Source: Planctomycetaceae bacterium (GTDB taxonomy: Bacteria; Planctomycetota; Planctomycetia; Planctomycetales; Planctomycetaceae). Taken from it: 5,462 bases of DNA. Every line of letters begins with the position of its first letter. Position 1 is the first letter of the stretch. The notes beneath the pieces were generated by a model. That model saw only the letters and a program-made list of their open reading frames with translations. It made no database searches and was not told where the DNA came from. Location: NCBI GenBank assembly GCA_020426085.1, contig JAGQQP010000320.1, forward strand, positions 1 to 5,462, written 5' to 3'. Shown piece after piece: positions 1-5,462 of the stretch. The position numbers and the translations under genes were made by a program.

Positions 1-1293
1 ACCGGTTATAATGGTCACCCGTTTGTCAAGACGCCGGAACTCGATGCGATGGCAGAGGACGCCTTCGTGTTTGACCGCTTCTATGCCGGTGCGCCAGTCT
101 GTTCGCCCACCCGGGCCAGCGTGATGACCGGGCGGAACCCGAACCGGGCCAAAGTCACGAACCATGGTCGTTACATGCGTCCGCACGAGCAGACCATTGC
201 TGAAACATTGAAAGCGGCCGGATACGTCACGGGCATTTTCGGCAAAGTGCACCTGGGCTCGGGACAGCCCGACTCGCCCTGCAATCCCACAGGCATGGGA
301 TTCGATGAATGGGTCATCGGCCTCAATTTTTTTGACAACGATCCCTACCTGAGCCGCATGGGAAAGATTGAACATCGCAAAGGAAAGGGCTCAGTCATCC
401 TGATGGATGACACACTCGCGTTCCTCAAAAAACACAAGGATGGCGACAAGCCGATCTTCACGGTCGTCTGGTTCCCTTCTCCACACTCCCCACACGCAGA
501 AGTGCCGGATGGCGACCGCCTGTATGAAGGGAAAGCACATGCGGGATACTACCGCGAGATTACGCTATTGGATCAGCAGGTCGGGCGTCTGCGACGCGCG
601 CTGCGGGATATGGACATGGCGGAGAATACAATCGTCTGGTACTGCAGTGATAATGGCGGGCTGGTCAAGGAGACTTCCGGTGGACGTGAGAAAAAAGGGA
701 GCATCTACGAAGGGGGCCTGCGTGTGCCGGGAATCATCGAGTGGCCTGCCAAAAAACTCAAAGGTCGCACCTCAGTCCCTGTGGCGACATTTGATATCTA
801 CCCGACATTGCTGTCTATGGCCGGGGTGGAATTGTATGCACCGCATCTGATTGATGGCATGGATGTGAGCGGTATCATTTCGGGATCGGTCACCAAACGC
901 AGTAAGGCGATGGGGTTCTGGCATCAGTTACAGGGTGGGCAAGGCACCCGCAGTGACCAGATTCAGAAAGCGATCATGGAGAAGCAGCAGGCTGGTGCCC
1001 CCTTACCCCATGATCCTGTCCGCATGCGTAAAGACGTCGACGAATTCCCACAGTTTCCAGAAAACACGACAACCGGGCATGCCGCGTGGAACGACTGGCC
1101 CTGGAAACTGCATCGTATCAAAGGGACGAAATACGAACTCTATAATCTGAAAGATGACCCGATGGAGAAAAAGGATCTCTCGCAAGATCCAGAACAGGCC
1201 GAACGACTGGACTGGATGAAACAGGGGCTGGATGCCTGGATGCGGTCTGTGATTCAGAGTCTCAATGGGAAAGATTATGAGAATCTGAAGTGA
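1..1293 (+). CDS. Sulfatase (arylsulfatase A-like, formylglycine-dependent), N-terminus cut by window edge
   Basis: This is a type I sulfatase, which hydrolyses sulfate esters, in planctomycetes usually on sulfated polysaccharides; the substrate cannot be read from the sequence. The frame is open from base 1, so the ATG at 49 is internal: the preceding codons read TGYNGHPFVKTPELDA, normal sulfatase sequence before the active site. Missing are the signal peptide and the first metal-binding DDQ segment, probably 30-60 residues. Visible hallmarks are CSPTR with the formylglycine cysteine codon at 100-102, followed by the MTGR helix; GKVHLG at about 241-258 (usually GKWHLG); SPHSPH at about 478-495; the metal-binding SDNGG at about 646-660; the lysine-bearing KKGSIYEGGLRVPG at about 691-732; and the C-terminal GHAAW, WKLH and KYELYNLKDDP subdomain before TGA at 1291. 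It converges with the next gene. Activity needs a formylglycine-generating enzyme or anaerobic maturase encoded elsewhere. The family call is secure. Confidence 0.96.
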   Translation, partial: TGYNGHPFVKTPELDAMAEDAFVFDRFYAGAPVCSPTRASVMTGRNPNRAKVTNHGRYMRPHEQTIAETLKAAGYVTGIFGKVHLGSGQPDSPCNPTGMGFDEWVIGLNFFDNDPYLSRMGKIEHRKGKGSVILMDDTLAFLKKHKDGDKPIFTVVWFPSPHSPHAEVPDGDRLYEGKAHAGYYREITLLDQQVGRLRRALRDMDMAENTIVWYCSDNGGLVKETSGGREKKGSIYEGGLRVPGIIEWPAKKLKGRTSVPVATFDIYPTLLSMAGVELYAPHLIDGMDVSGIISGSVTKRSKAMGFWHQLQGGQGTRSDQIQKAIMEKQQAGAPLPHDPVRMRKDVDEFPQFPENTTTGHAAWNDWPWKLHRIKGTKYELYNLKDDPMEKKDLSQDPEQAERLDWMKQGLDAWMRSVIQSLNGKDYENLK

Positions 1294-1345
1294 AGTGGGA
1301 GAAGGTTCACAGTACTTGAACCGGTCTGGTCAGTTTTTCCTGTCC

Positions 1346-1394
1346 GTTTCCTGCTCGCTGCGCTCGCCCCGAATTACATTCGGGCTCACCCCAG
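1346..1394 (+). repeat. Dispersed intergenic repeat, copy 1 (palindromic core)
   Basis: This segment matches 3282-3330 at 42 of 49 bases without gaps, in the same orientation. Shared blocks are GTTTCCTG at the left end, AATTACATTCG in the middle and CACCCCAG at the right end. The core forms a perfect 7-bp stem, CCCGAAT (1368-1374) with ATTCGGG (1378-1384), around a TAC loop. Both copies lie in intergenic spacers, as expected of a REP/MITE-like family. No open reading frame or target-site duplication is visible, so mobility is not shown. Confidence 0.75.
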
Positions 1395-1449
1395 ACGGTT
1401 TCTTGAGTATTCCCATTGGGTTTTGAATAGTAACTGAATGTTGCCAGGT

Positions 1450-1472
1450 GGGCGGACACATGGGTACCGCCT
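1450..1472. other. GC-rich imperfect hairpin
   Basis: GGCGG (1451-1455) pairs with CCGCC (1467-1471) and a G-T wobble extends the stem at 1450/1472. An AC/GT pair continues it inward past a bulged A. With no adjoining T tract on either strand, it is not a standard intrinsic terminator. It may be a degraded repeat element or a transcript-end structure between convergent genes. Confidence 0.35.
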
Positions 1473-1558
1473 CTACGTCTATGTTAACCGGATGAACGAG
1501 GGGGGGTAAAAGTTTTTTCAGAGCGGCTTGTAAATCATGCGTGCACCGTAGAGGTACC
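1463..1558 (-). other. Bulged inverted repeat spanning the 3' end of the lectin-fold gene
   Basis: CGTAGAGGTACC at 1547-1558 is the reverse complement of GGTACCTCTACG. The latter occurs at 1463-1477 interrupted by three extra bases (CGC at 1468-1470). All 12 bases match apart from that bulge. In the mRNA of the minus-strand gene, the upstream arm encodes the last variable-looking residues (WYLYG region) and the other arm lies past the stop codon, giving a stem with a loop of about 69 bases. It could be a 3'-end structure or chance. Confidence 0.3.
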
Positions 1559-3134
1559 AGCGTCTGGTGTCGGTCTGCCAGCCGCGGAGGGTGAATAAAC
1601 CGCAGCGCCAGTAGTGATCGAATCCGCCGCCGTGCACGTAGCAGGTCGCGCTTGTGCTCAGATAATAGTAGTCGCCGAAGTTGTGGTTTCTCAGTGTGTC
1701 GCTGCCGAGACGCGGAGTCGTCTGGGCATGTGGCACCGCGTCCACGCCCTGATTGACGTAATCCAGGGGAAGTGCCAGCAGGGGATGAGCCGGATCGAAG
1801 GTCAGGTTCTTCATATAATTCCGCTCGCGATCGCCGCCGACGGTGCCGTTGTCGGTCTGGATCTCCTGGGTGATGCCAGTCAGTCGATACGCGCCGCTGG
1901 TGACGTCGCTGGCGTGATCATGCATGTTGTCACAGACGTACGCCTGGCCGTTTTTGAAGTTCAGGCCGTCGATATAATGCCAGACGTTGCCCCACAGGTT
2001 CTCCATGTAGCGGTATCGTACGGCACAGCGATAACTGGCGTCTGTTCCGCCGCCATTGAGTTTCGTGTGGCCCGAGGGTGTCTGCAGGCTGTCGGCCCAA
2101 CCGGTTTTCTGGGCCGCGCCGCCGAGCATCATATCCGTGGTCGTGTCGAGCGGGGGTCCATCGAAGTAGATCGACGTCATGCCCTTTTGCGGCGTATCGG
2201 CCTCCACACGCAGGATGGTGCGTTCGTTCGCCAGAACGGAATGCTGATCATTCCAGTCCACCATTTGGATCGCCGACCCGACGAACAGTTTCTGAGACAG
2301 GGACGAACGCCATTCACTGACGACAAACCGGTTGGTATTTTTCTCTGCCAGCGTACATCGCAGGCGGGCACCGCGCGAGGGTTGCAGGATCTTCCCCCAG
2401 CCGCCGCCCACCGCGGCCTGACTGTCACGAGTGGCATATTCCACGAGGAACAGGTTCTGCAACAGATTTAACGTGCGGATGTCGAGAATCCCATAGCCGG
2501 GCCCGTTGGCTCGTGCAAAACTGCGGTATTCGGGACGCGTGCCATCCGCCGTCGGGTAGACGCCTGAGATACTCAGCATTTTCCCGTCGCGTACGTGGGC
2601 TTCGTAGGCACTGACGTAGATCGCCGGCAATTCTCGCCCGTCTTCCACGAAGGCCGGATCAACAACAAACCCCGGCAGCGGCTTGTCGCTGACAAAACGG
2701 TATTCATACCCGTCTTTTATATACCGCAGCGCATAGTGCCGGGGGATTTCCACGAATACATTTCCGTTACTGCCCGTTAATGAAAAACCGGGGTCACCCG
2801 CATAGGTCACCGTGGCCTCCCCTTCTTCCTTCTGTAGAACATTACAGAGCTTCATCTGGCTGAAGGGCGCGATCTGATCAAAGTCGGTCGGCTGGAAGCC
2901 CTTTGCTAATCCGATCCGTTCGCACGGGGCGAGATAGTCATTAACTTCGTCAACGACGAGTTTCCAGCGGACGCCGTAAGCGGCGGGGATACCTGAGCCG
3001 TCGTCATTGCCGGCCTGGCACTTTGATTGTGCGGCAGTCACAAAAAGTACGGTGAGGGATACGAGGACATGCAGGTAATTTCGTTTAAGCATAAATCGTT
3101 TTTCAGTTGATCGAATATCAAATTGAAACATCAT
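1518..3134 (-). CDS. Exported C-type-lectin-fold protein, phage-tail/DGR-target-like
   Basis: This 538-residue protein has no assigned function. A hydrophobic signal peptide lies at residues 15-37 (MLKRNYLHVLVSL onward), with possible cleavage near CQA-G at 39-42. The second ATG at 3092 (residue 15) would give a normal-length leader, so it may be the true start; neither start has a clear Shine-Dalgarno sequence. Residues 128-246 (VEIPRHYALRYIKDGYEYRF, IYVSAYEAHVRDGKMLSISGVYP, LLQNLFLVEYATRDSQ) and 261-330 (NTNRFVV, FVGSAIQMVD, IYFDGPPL) match, from memory, a family of uncharacterised tail-type proteins in phages and prophages of Firmicutes. MENLWGNVWHYIDGLNF at 377-393 is the GNVWEW-type core motif of C-type-lectin/FGE-like folds. 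The C-terminus, GGGFDHYWRCGLF to YGARMIY (502-535), has the layout of lectin-fold ligand-binding ends, including DGR variable regions. The leader suggests a surface or periplasmic binding role. It could also be a prophage relic, though no other phage gene is near. Confidence 0.8.
   Translation of the reverse strand: MMFQFDIRSTEKRFMLKRNYLHVLVSLTVLFVTAAQSKCQAGNDDGSGIPAAYGVRWKLVVDEVNDYLAPCERIGLAKGFQPTDFDQIAPFSQMKLCNVLQKEEGEATVTYAGDPGFSLTGSNGNVFVEIPRHYALRYIKDGYEYRFVSDKPLPGFVVDPAFVEDGRELPAIYVSAYEAHVRDGKMLSISGVYPTADGTRPEYRSFARANGPGYGILDIRTLNLLQNLFLVEYATRDSQAAVGGGWGKILQPSRGARLRCTLAEKNTNRFVVSEWRSSLSQKLFVGSAIQMVDWNDQHSVLANERTILRVEADTPQKGMTSIYFDGPPLDTTTDMMLGGAAQKTGWADSLQTPSGHTKLNGGGTDASYRCAVRYRYMENLWGNVWHYIDGLNFKNGQAYVCDNMHDHASDVTSGAYRLTGITQEIQTDNGTVGGDRERNYMKNLTFDPAHPLLALPLDYVNQGVDAVPHAQTTPRLGSDTLRNHNFGDYYYLSTSATCYVHGGGFDHYWRCGLFTLRGWQTDTRRWYLYGARMIYKPL
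1548..1622 (-). other. Candidate variable (ligand-binding) segment of the lectin-fold protein
   Basis: These 25 codons (residues 505-529, FDHYWRCGLF through RRWYLY) sit between a GGG turn and the conserved GARM end, where DGR target proteins carry their diversified residues. Seventeen of the 25 codons end in C and encode F, H, Y, R, C, T, L, D or G. That is the pattern left when adenines in AAC template codons are randomised. A control stretch in the same gene (residues 203-227) has 11 of 25, so the excess is modest. No template repeat or reverse transcriptase is present in the window. Confidence 0.35.
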
Positions 3135-3439
3135 CTTTGTTTTATCCAGTAACGAGCCGCAGTAGATCTGAATGAGTCATTCTACTGCCAGCGCGTATGT
3201 CGATCCAGTGTGAGACATAATCGTAGTATTCCTGACGAGAATGTGAAGACGTATTCTCTCAGTAATGTGCTTGCACTATCAGTTTCCTGTTCGCTACGAT
3301 CGGCCCTAATTACATTCGCGCCCACCCCAGGATGTTATAAACTGCTGCCTCGAAGGGTTAGACTAAATAAATCGTCGCCAGACGAGCGAATTCGTCGATA
3401 CCGCCTCCTGGATCTGATCTCGACTGTCTGTGGCGGATT
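3135..3439. other. Intergenic spacer with dispersed repeat
   Basis: This 305-base gap lies between the LRR gene (stop at 3440) and the lectin-fold gene (start at 3134), both on the minus strand. It contains repeat copy 2 at 3282-3330 and a weak 5-bp stem at 3381-3396 (GACGA/TCGTC). I find no convincing promoter with normal spacing for the downstream gene, no T-tracted terminator after the LRR stop, and no RNA gene. The plus-strand reading frame at 3210-3470 crosses the repeat and the LRR stop and looks spurious. Confidence 0.65.
3282..3330 (+). repeat. Dispersed intergenic repeat, copy 2 (diverged)
   Basis: Same orientation as 1346-1394, with 7 differences in 49 bases. Its palindromic core is damaged: AAT (3308-3310) and ATT (3314-3316) pair around TAC. 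C3306-G3318 and GGC (3302-3304) with GCC (3320-3322) also pair, with mismatches at 3307/3317 and 3305/3319. A consensus of both copies suggests an ancestral stem of about 9 bp, GGCCCGAAT-TAC-ATTCGGGCC. This copy appears older or less constrained. Confidence 0.75.
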
Positions 3440-5462
3440 TTATTTTTTTGCGAAGTCGCTTTTGATCTGACAGTTCGGTAAGGCCTGTTGCAGAGCAGTG
3501 ATTCCCCCGGGAGTGACTTTGGTCTGGATGAGATTGAGATTCCGCAGCGTCTTCATATTATAAAGATACTTGAGACCGGCATCAGTGATCTTGCAGTTCG
3601 CGAGATCCAGTTTCGCCAGGTTTTCCAGCCCGACGAAATATTGCAGTCCCTGATCCGTGATGCCTGTGGTTGCCAATGTGATCTCATTCAGCGAGTTCAA
3701 CCCCTGCAGGTGCTTTAACCACTCGTCTGTGATATTGCGATTCAGATGGGCAAATAAATTCTCCAGTCTGGTCAGACTGGCGAGGTACGCCATACCAGTA
3801 TCATTGAGTTGCGGGTTATTGGTAATCTTTAATTTCGTCAGATTTTTCATTTCCCCGATGGTTTTCATACCGTCGTTGGTTATGTCGGTATTGGTGACAT
3901 ACAGCAGTCGCAACGGCTTGAGACTGGTGAGCTCACGCAGCCCGGCATCGGTGAGTTTTGTGTCTTCCAGCGAAATCGCATTTAAAACAGGGAGTTCCTT
4001 AAGATACTTGAGCCCCTCACCAGTAATACTGGTGTGATTTAAATGGAGAAACCCTAAGTCTTTCAGGTTCTTGAGATATTGCAGGTCCTGATCCTGAATC
4101 TGAGTATAATCCAATTTCAGGGCGGTGAGATTGCTCAGTCCTCTCAGCAGTGACAGTTCCTGAGGTACGATGGCCGTATTACTCAAATCGATGTTATAAA
4201 AGCTGACAGGCTCATCCGGCAGCTCTTCCATACGGGAGACATGATTCAGAGGTGAGTTGACACTAACCTTGCCTCCCTGGCTGAAAACCCACTCGAGAAT
4301 TTCCCGTTCTGTCATAATGGAATCGAAATCACTGAAGATCCTGCAGTTCGGCAGGGCTTTCTGCAGAGCGGCAATACCTTCGCGAGTCACTTTGGTCTTA
4401 ATGAGATCGATTTTCCCGAGTTGCTTCATTCCGTGCAGATGTTTCAGACCAGTATCCGTGATGGGTGCAAGTTGCAGATTCAGTTCGTTTAAATGTTTTA
4501 ACTTCGTCAAATACTCCAAACCAGCATCGGTGATTCGAGTGTTATAGATGTCGAGTCGAATGAGTTTCTCGTACCCGGCGATCTGCTTCAGCCCGACATC
4601 AGTAATCCCGGTTCTCCCCAGAGTGAGCAGTTCCAGCTCTGGCATCCCCGAAAGGGACTTCACCCCTTCGTCCGTAATCTTGGGATTCAGATGCGCATAG
4701 AACTTTTTCAGCTTCGTCAAACCTGAAAGGTGAGCTAACCCAACATCATCGACTTGCGAATTGGATAAGTTCAGAAAATTGAGTTGCCTTCGATTGCCAA
4801 TCTGCTGCATCACACCGCTATCAATGGTGCAAGCGACCAGATCCAGGGTGATCAGGTTCAAGAATTGACCAAGGTGACTTAACCCTTCACCTCTGATCGT
4901 TGAATCATAAACTCTGATCGCCTTCAAAGATTGAAAGCCGCTGAGATACTTCAGACCATCCCCTTCGATAGTAAAACGCTCCAGATTGAGGTCATGCACT
5001 CCATTGACATATTTGAGATATTGAAAATCCTGTTCTCCAATCGAATCACCACTGAGCCTCAAAACGTAAAGCGGTTTCAGATTCGCCAGACGCTGCAGAT
5101 CATGTGGTGAGAAGACAGCATCGCTCAAGCTGACGCTATAGAAGTCAACGGGTTCGGCTGGAAACTCTTTAATACTAGTCAGTTCTTCTTGATCTGAGTT
5201 GATAGTAACGGTCCCTCCCACGTTGAGCACCCACTCGACAATTTCACGCTCTGTCATGGGGAACGGCATGGGTGCTGACTCTTCAACAGTGGCAACGGCA
5301 CCAGTTAAATCGGTCTGATCCACATCCAGATTGACAGTCCCGGCGGTTGGTGCGCCCTTGAAAAGGTATCCTGCTGTCAATGCCAGTGCTGCCAGCACAA
5401 TACCTGAGATCAGCCAGCCCCGTTTTCCCCCTGAAGCTCTGCGATTCTGTAACTTCTGAAAG
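3440..5462 (-). CDS. Membrane-anchored leucine-rich-repeat protein, 5' end beyond the window
   Basis: The frame stays open to the right edge (673 residues visible) and ends with TAA at 3440-3442. A GTG at 5396-5398 is not a credible start, because it falls inside a transmembrane helix that begins upstream. The edge codons read FQKLQNRRASGGKRG, a basic cytoplasmic-type flank, followed by GWLISGIVLAALALTAGYLF (5360-5419). The rest is therefore probably extracytoplasmic (N-in). A short Thr/Val/Asp linker precedes two tandem modules. Each begins with an MTEREIxEWVxxxGG cap, continues through LRRs of about 24 residues with consensus LxxLxLxxTxITDxGLxxL, and closes with ALPNC(R/Q)I. The first module has ten LRRs, the second nine. 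Such LRRs usually mediate protein-protein contacts; no enzymatic residues are visible. The missing N-terminus could be a short tail or a cytoplasmic domain such as a kinase, so the whole protein's function is open. Confidence 0.93.
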   Translation of the reverse strand, partial: FQKLQNRRASGGKRGWLISGIVLAALALTAGYLFKGAPTAGTVNLDVDQTDLTGAVATVEESAPMPFPMTEREIVEWVLNVGGTVTINSDQEELTSIKEFPAEPVDFYSVSLSDAVFSPHDLQRLANLKPLYVLRLSGDSIGEQDFQYLKYVNGVHDLNLERFTIEGDGLKYLSGFQSLKAIRVYDSTIRGEGLSHLGQFLNLITLDLVACTIDSGVMQQIGNRRQLNFLNLSNSQVDDVGLAHLSGLTKLKKFYAHLNPKITDEGVKSLSGMPELELLTLGRTGITDVGLKQIAGYEKLIRLDIYNTRITDAGLEYLTKLKHLNELNLQLAPITDTGLKHLHGMKQLGKIDLIKTKVTREGIAALQKALPNCRIFSDFDSIMTEREILEWVFSQGGKVSVNSPLNHVSRMEELPDEPVSFYNIDLSNTAIVPQELSLLRGLSNLTALKLDYTQIQDQDLQYLKNLKDLGFLHLNHTSITGEGLKYLKELPVLNAISLEDTKLTDAGLRELTSLKPLRLLYVTNTDITNDGMKTIGEMKNLTKLKITNNPQLNDTGMAYLASLTRLENLFAHLNRNITDEWLKHLQGLNSLNEITLATTGITDQGLQYFVGLENLAKLDLANCKITDAGLKYLYNMKTLRNLNLIQTKVTPGGITALQQALPNCQIKSDFAKK
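3452..4315 (-). repeat. LRR module B (second copy of the internal duplication)
   Basis: This runs from MTEREILEWVFSQGG to ALPNCQIKSDF. It has the same cap and the same irregular 25-residue repeat with AHLN as module A, but nine LRRs instead of ten. Its first 60 coding bases match module A at 47 positions, so the duplication is still visible in DNA. Confidence 0.85.
4325..5257 (-). repeat. LRR module A (first copy of the internal duplication)
   Basis: This runs from MTEREIVEWVLNVGG to ALPNCRIFSDF, followed directly by module B after three residues. It contains ten LRRs. The ninth, encoded at about 4430-4501 (LKHLNELNLQLAPITDTGL), has no partner in module B. The AHLN repeat lies at the matching position in both modules, which supports block duplication over independent gain of single repeats. 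Confidence 0.85.
5360..5419 (-). other. Transmembrane segment of the LRR protein
   Basis: Twenty residues, GWLISGIVLAALALTAGYLF, are uninterrupted by charge. On the N-terminal side they are flanked by RRASGGKRG, and on the other side by KGAPTAG and an acidic, Thr-rich linker. The positive-inside rule places the LRRs outside the cytoplasm. The segment could act as an uncleaved signal anchor if the true start lies just beyond the window edge. Confidence 0.85.

Larger units (their letters stand above)
1294..1517. other. Convergent intergenic spacer with repeat and hairpin
   Basis: This 224-base non-coding gap lies between the stop codons of two convergent genes. It holds the dispersed repeat copy at 1346-1394, a small GC-rich imperfect hairpin at 1450-1472, a G7 run at 1500-1506 and a T6 run at 1513-1518. 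The T run is about 40 bases beyond the hairpin, so no canonical intrinsic terminator is evident for the sulfatase. No small gene with a convincing start is seen. Confidence 0.7.

Noticed and set aside
407..850. Second-frame reading frame inside the sulfatase
   Set aside because: The sulfatase frame carries all catalytic motifs across this stretch; the overlapping product is an Arg/Ser-rich shadow.
1450..1518. Intrinsic terminator made of the 1451-1471 hairpin and the T run at 1513-1518
   Set aside because: About 40 bases separate stem and T tract, too far for a canonical terminator.
1614..2471. Long plus-strand reading frame (285 codons) antisense to the lectin-fold gene
   Set aside because: It lies wholly inside a well-supported gene on the other strand, its product has no recognisable motif, and long antisense frames are common in GC-rich genes.
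1518..3134. The lectin-fold protein as the formylglycine-generating enzyme that activates the neighbouring sulfatase
   Set aside because: The GNVWEW-like motif reflects a shared fold, but the characteristic FGE sequence and catalytic cysteine context are not seen, the protein is longer than a typical FGE, and the genes are convergent rather than in an operon.
3210..3470. Possible small plus-strand gene in the spacer
   Set aside because: It crosses the intergenic repeat and runs into the LRR gene's stop region, lacks a ribosome binding site, and its product shows no family features.
3452..5257. CRISPR or short tandem DNA array suggested by the regularly recurring motifs
   Set aside because: The periodicity is 72-75 bases in phase with codons and encodes LRRs; there are no identical direct repeats with unique spacers.
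1..5462. Complete DGR cassette (reverse transcriptase, accessory protein, template repeat)
   Set aside because: No reverse transcriptase motif and no adenine-rich near-copy of the lectin-fold gene's end was found by eye in this window.

Overview
The window looks like chromosomal DNA of a planctomycete (Planctomycetota; possibly a Gimesia- or Rubinisphaera-like marine genus, which is a guess from style only). Three things point there: an arylsulfatase-type sulfatase of the kind these bacteria carry in large numbers; a membrane-anchored leucine-rich-repeat (LRR) protein whose repeats end in the ALPNC cap typical of planctomycete LRR proteins; and loosely packed genes separated by repeat-bearing spacers.

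Layout. (1) 1-1293, + strand: a sulfatase missing its N-terminus at the window edge, with an intact CSPTR formylglycine site. (2) 1294-1517: a convergent spacer with a 49-base dispersed repeat and a small GC-rich imperfect hairpin. (3) 1518-3134, - strand: an exported protein of 538 residues. Its body resembles phage/prophage tail-type proteins with a C-type-lectin (formylglycine-generating-enzyme-like) fold, and its C-terminus resembles the variable region of diversity-generating-retroelement (DGR) targets. (4) 3135-3439: a spacer with a second, diverged copy of the same repeat. (5) 3440-5462, - strand: a large LRR protein open at the right edge, with one transmembrane segment and two tandem copies of a cap-plus-LRR module of about 300 residues.

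There is no evidence that the three genes form one pathway. The sulfatase is convergent with the lectin-fold gene. The lectin-fold and LRR genes share a strand but are 305 bases apart, so co-transcription is uncertain. All three products probably act outside the cytoplasm: polysaccharide desulfation, a surface or binding protein, and an extracytoplasmic LRR scaffold.

The best lead for something new is the lectin-fold gene. It looks like a phage-tail or DGR-target ligand-binding protein re-used as a secreted cellular protein. No reverse transcriptase or template repeat is in the window, so active diversification is a hypothesis only.
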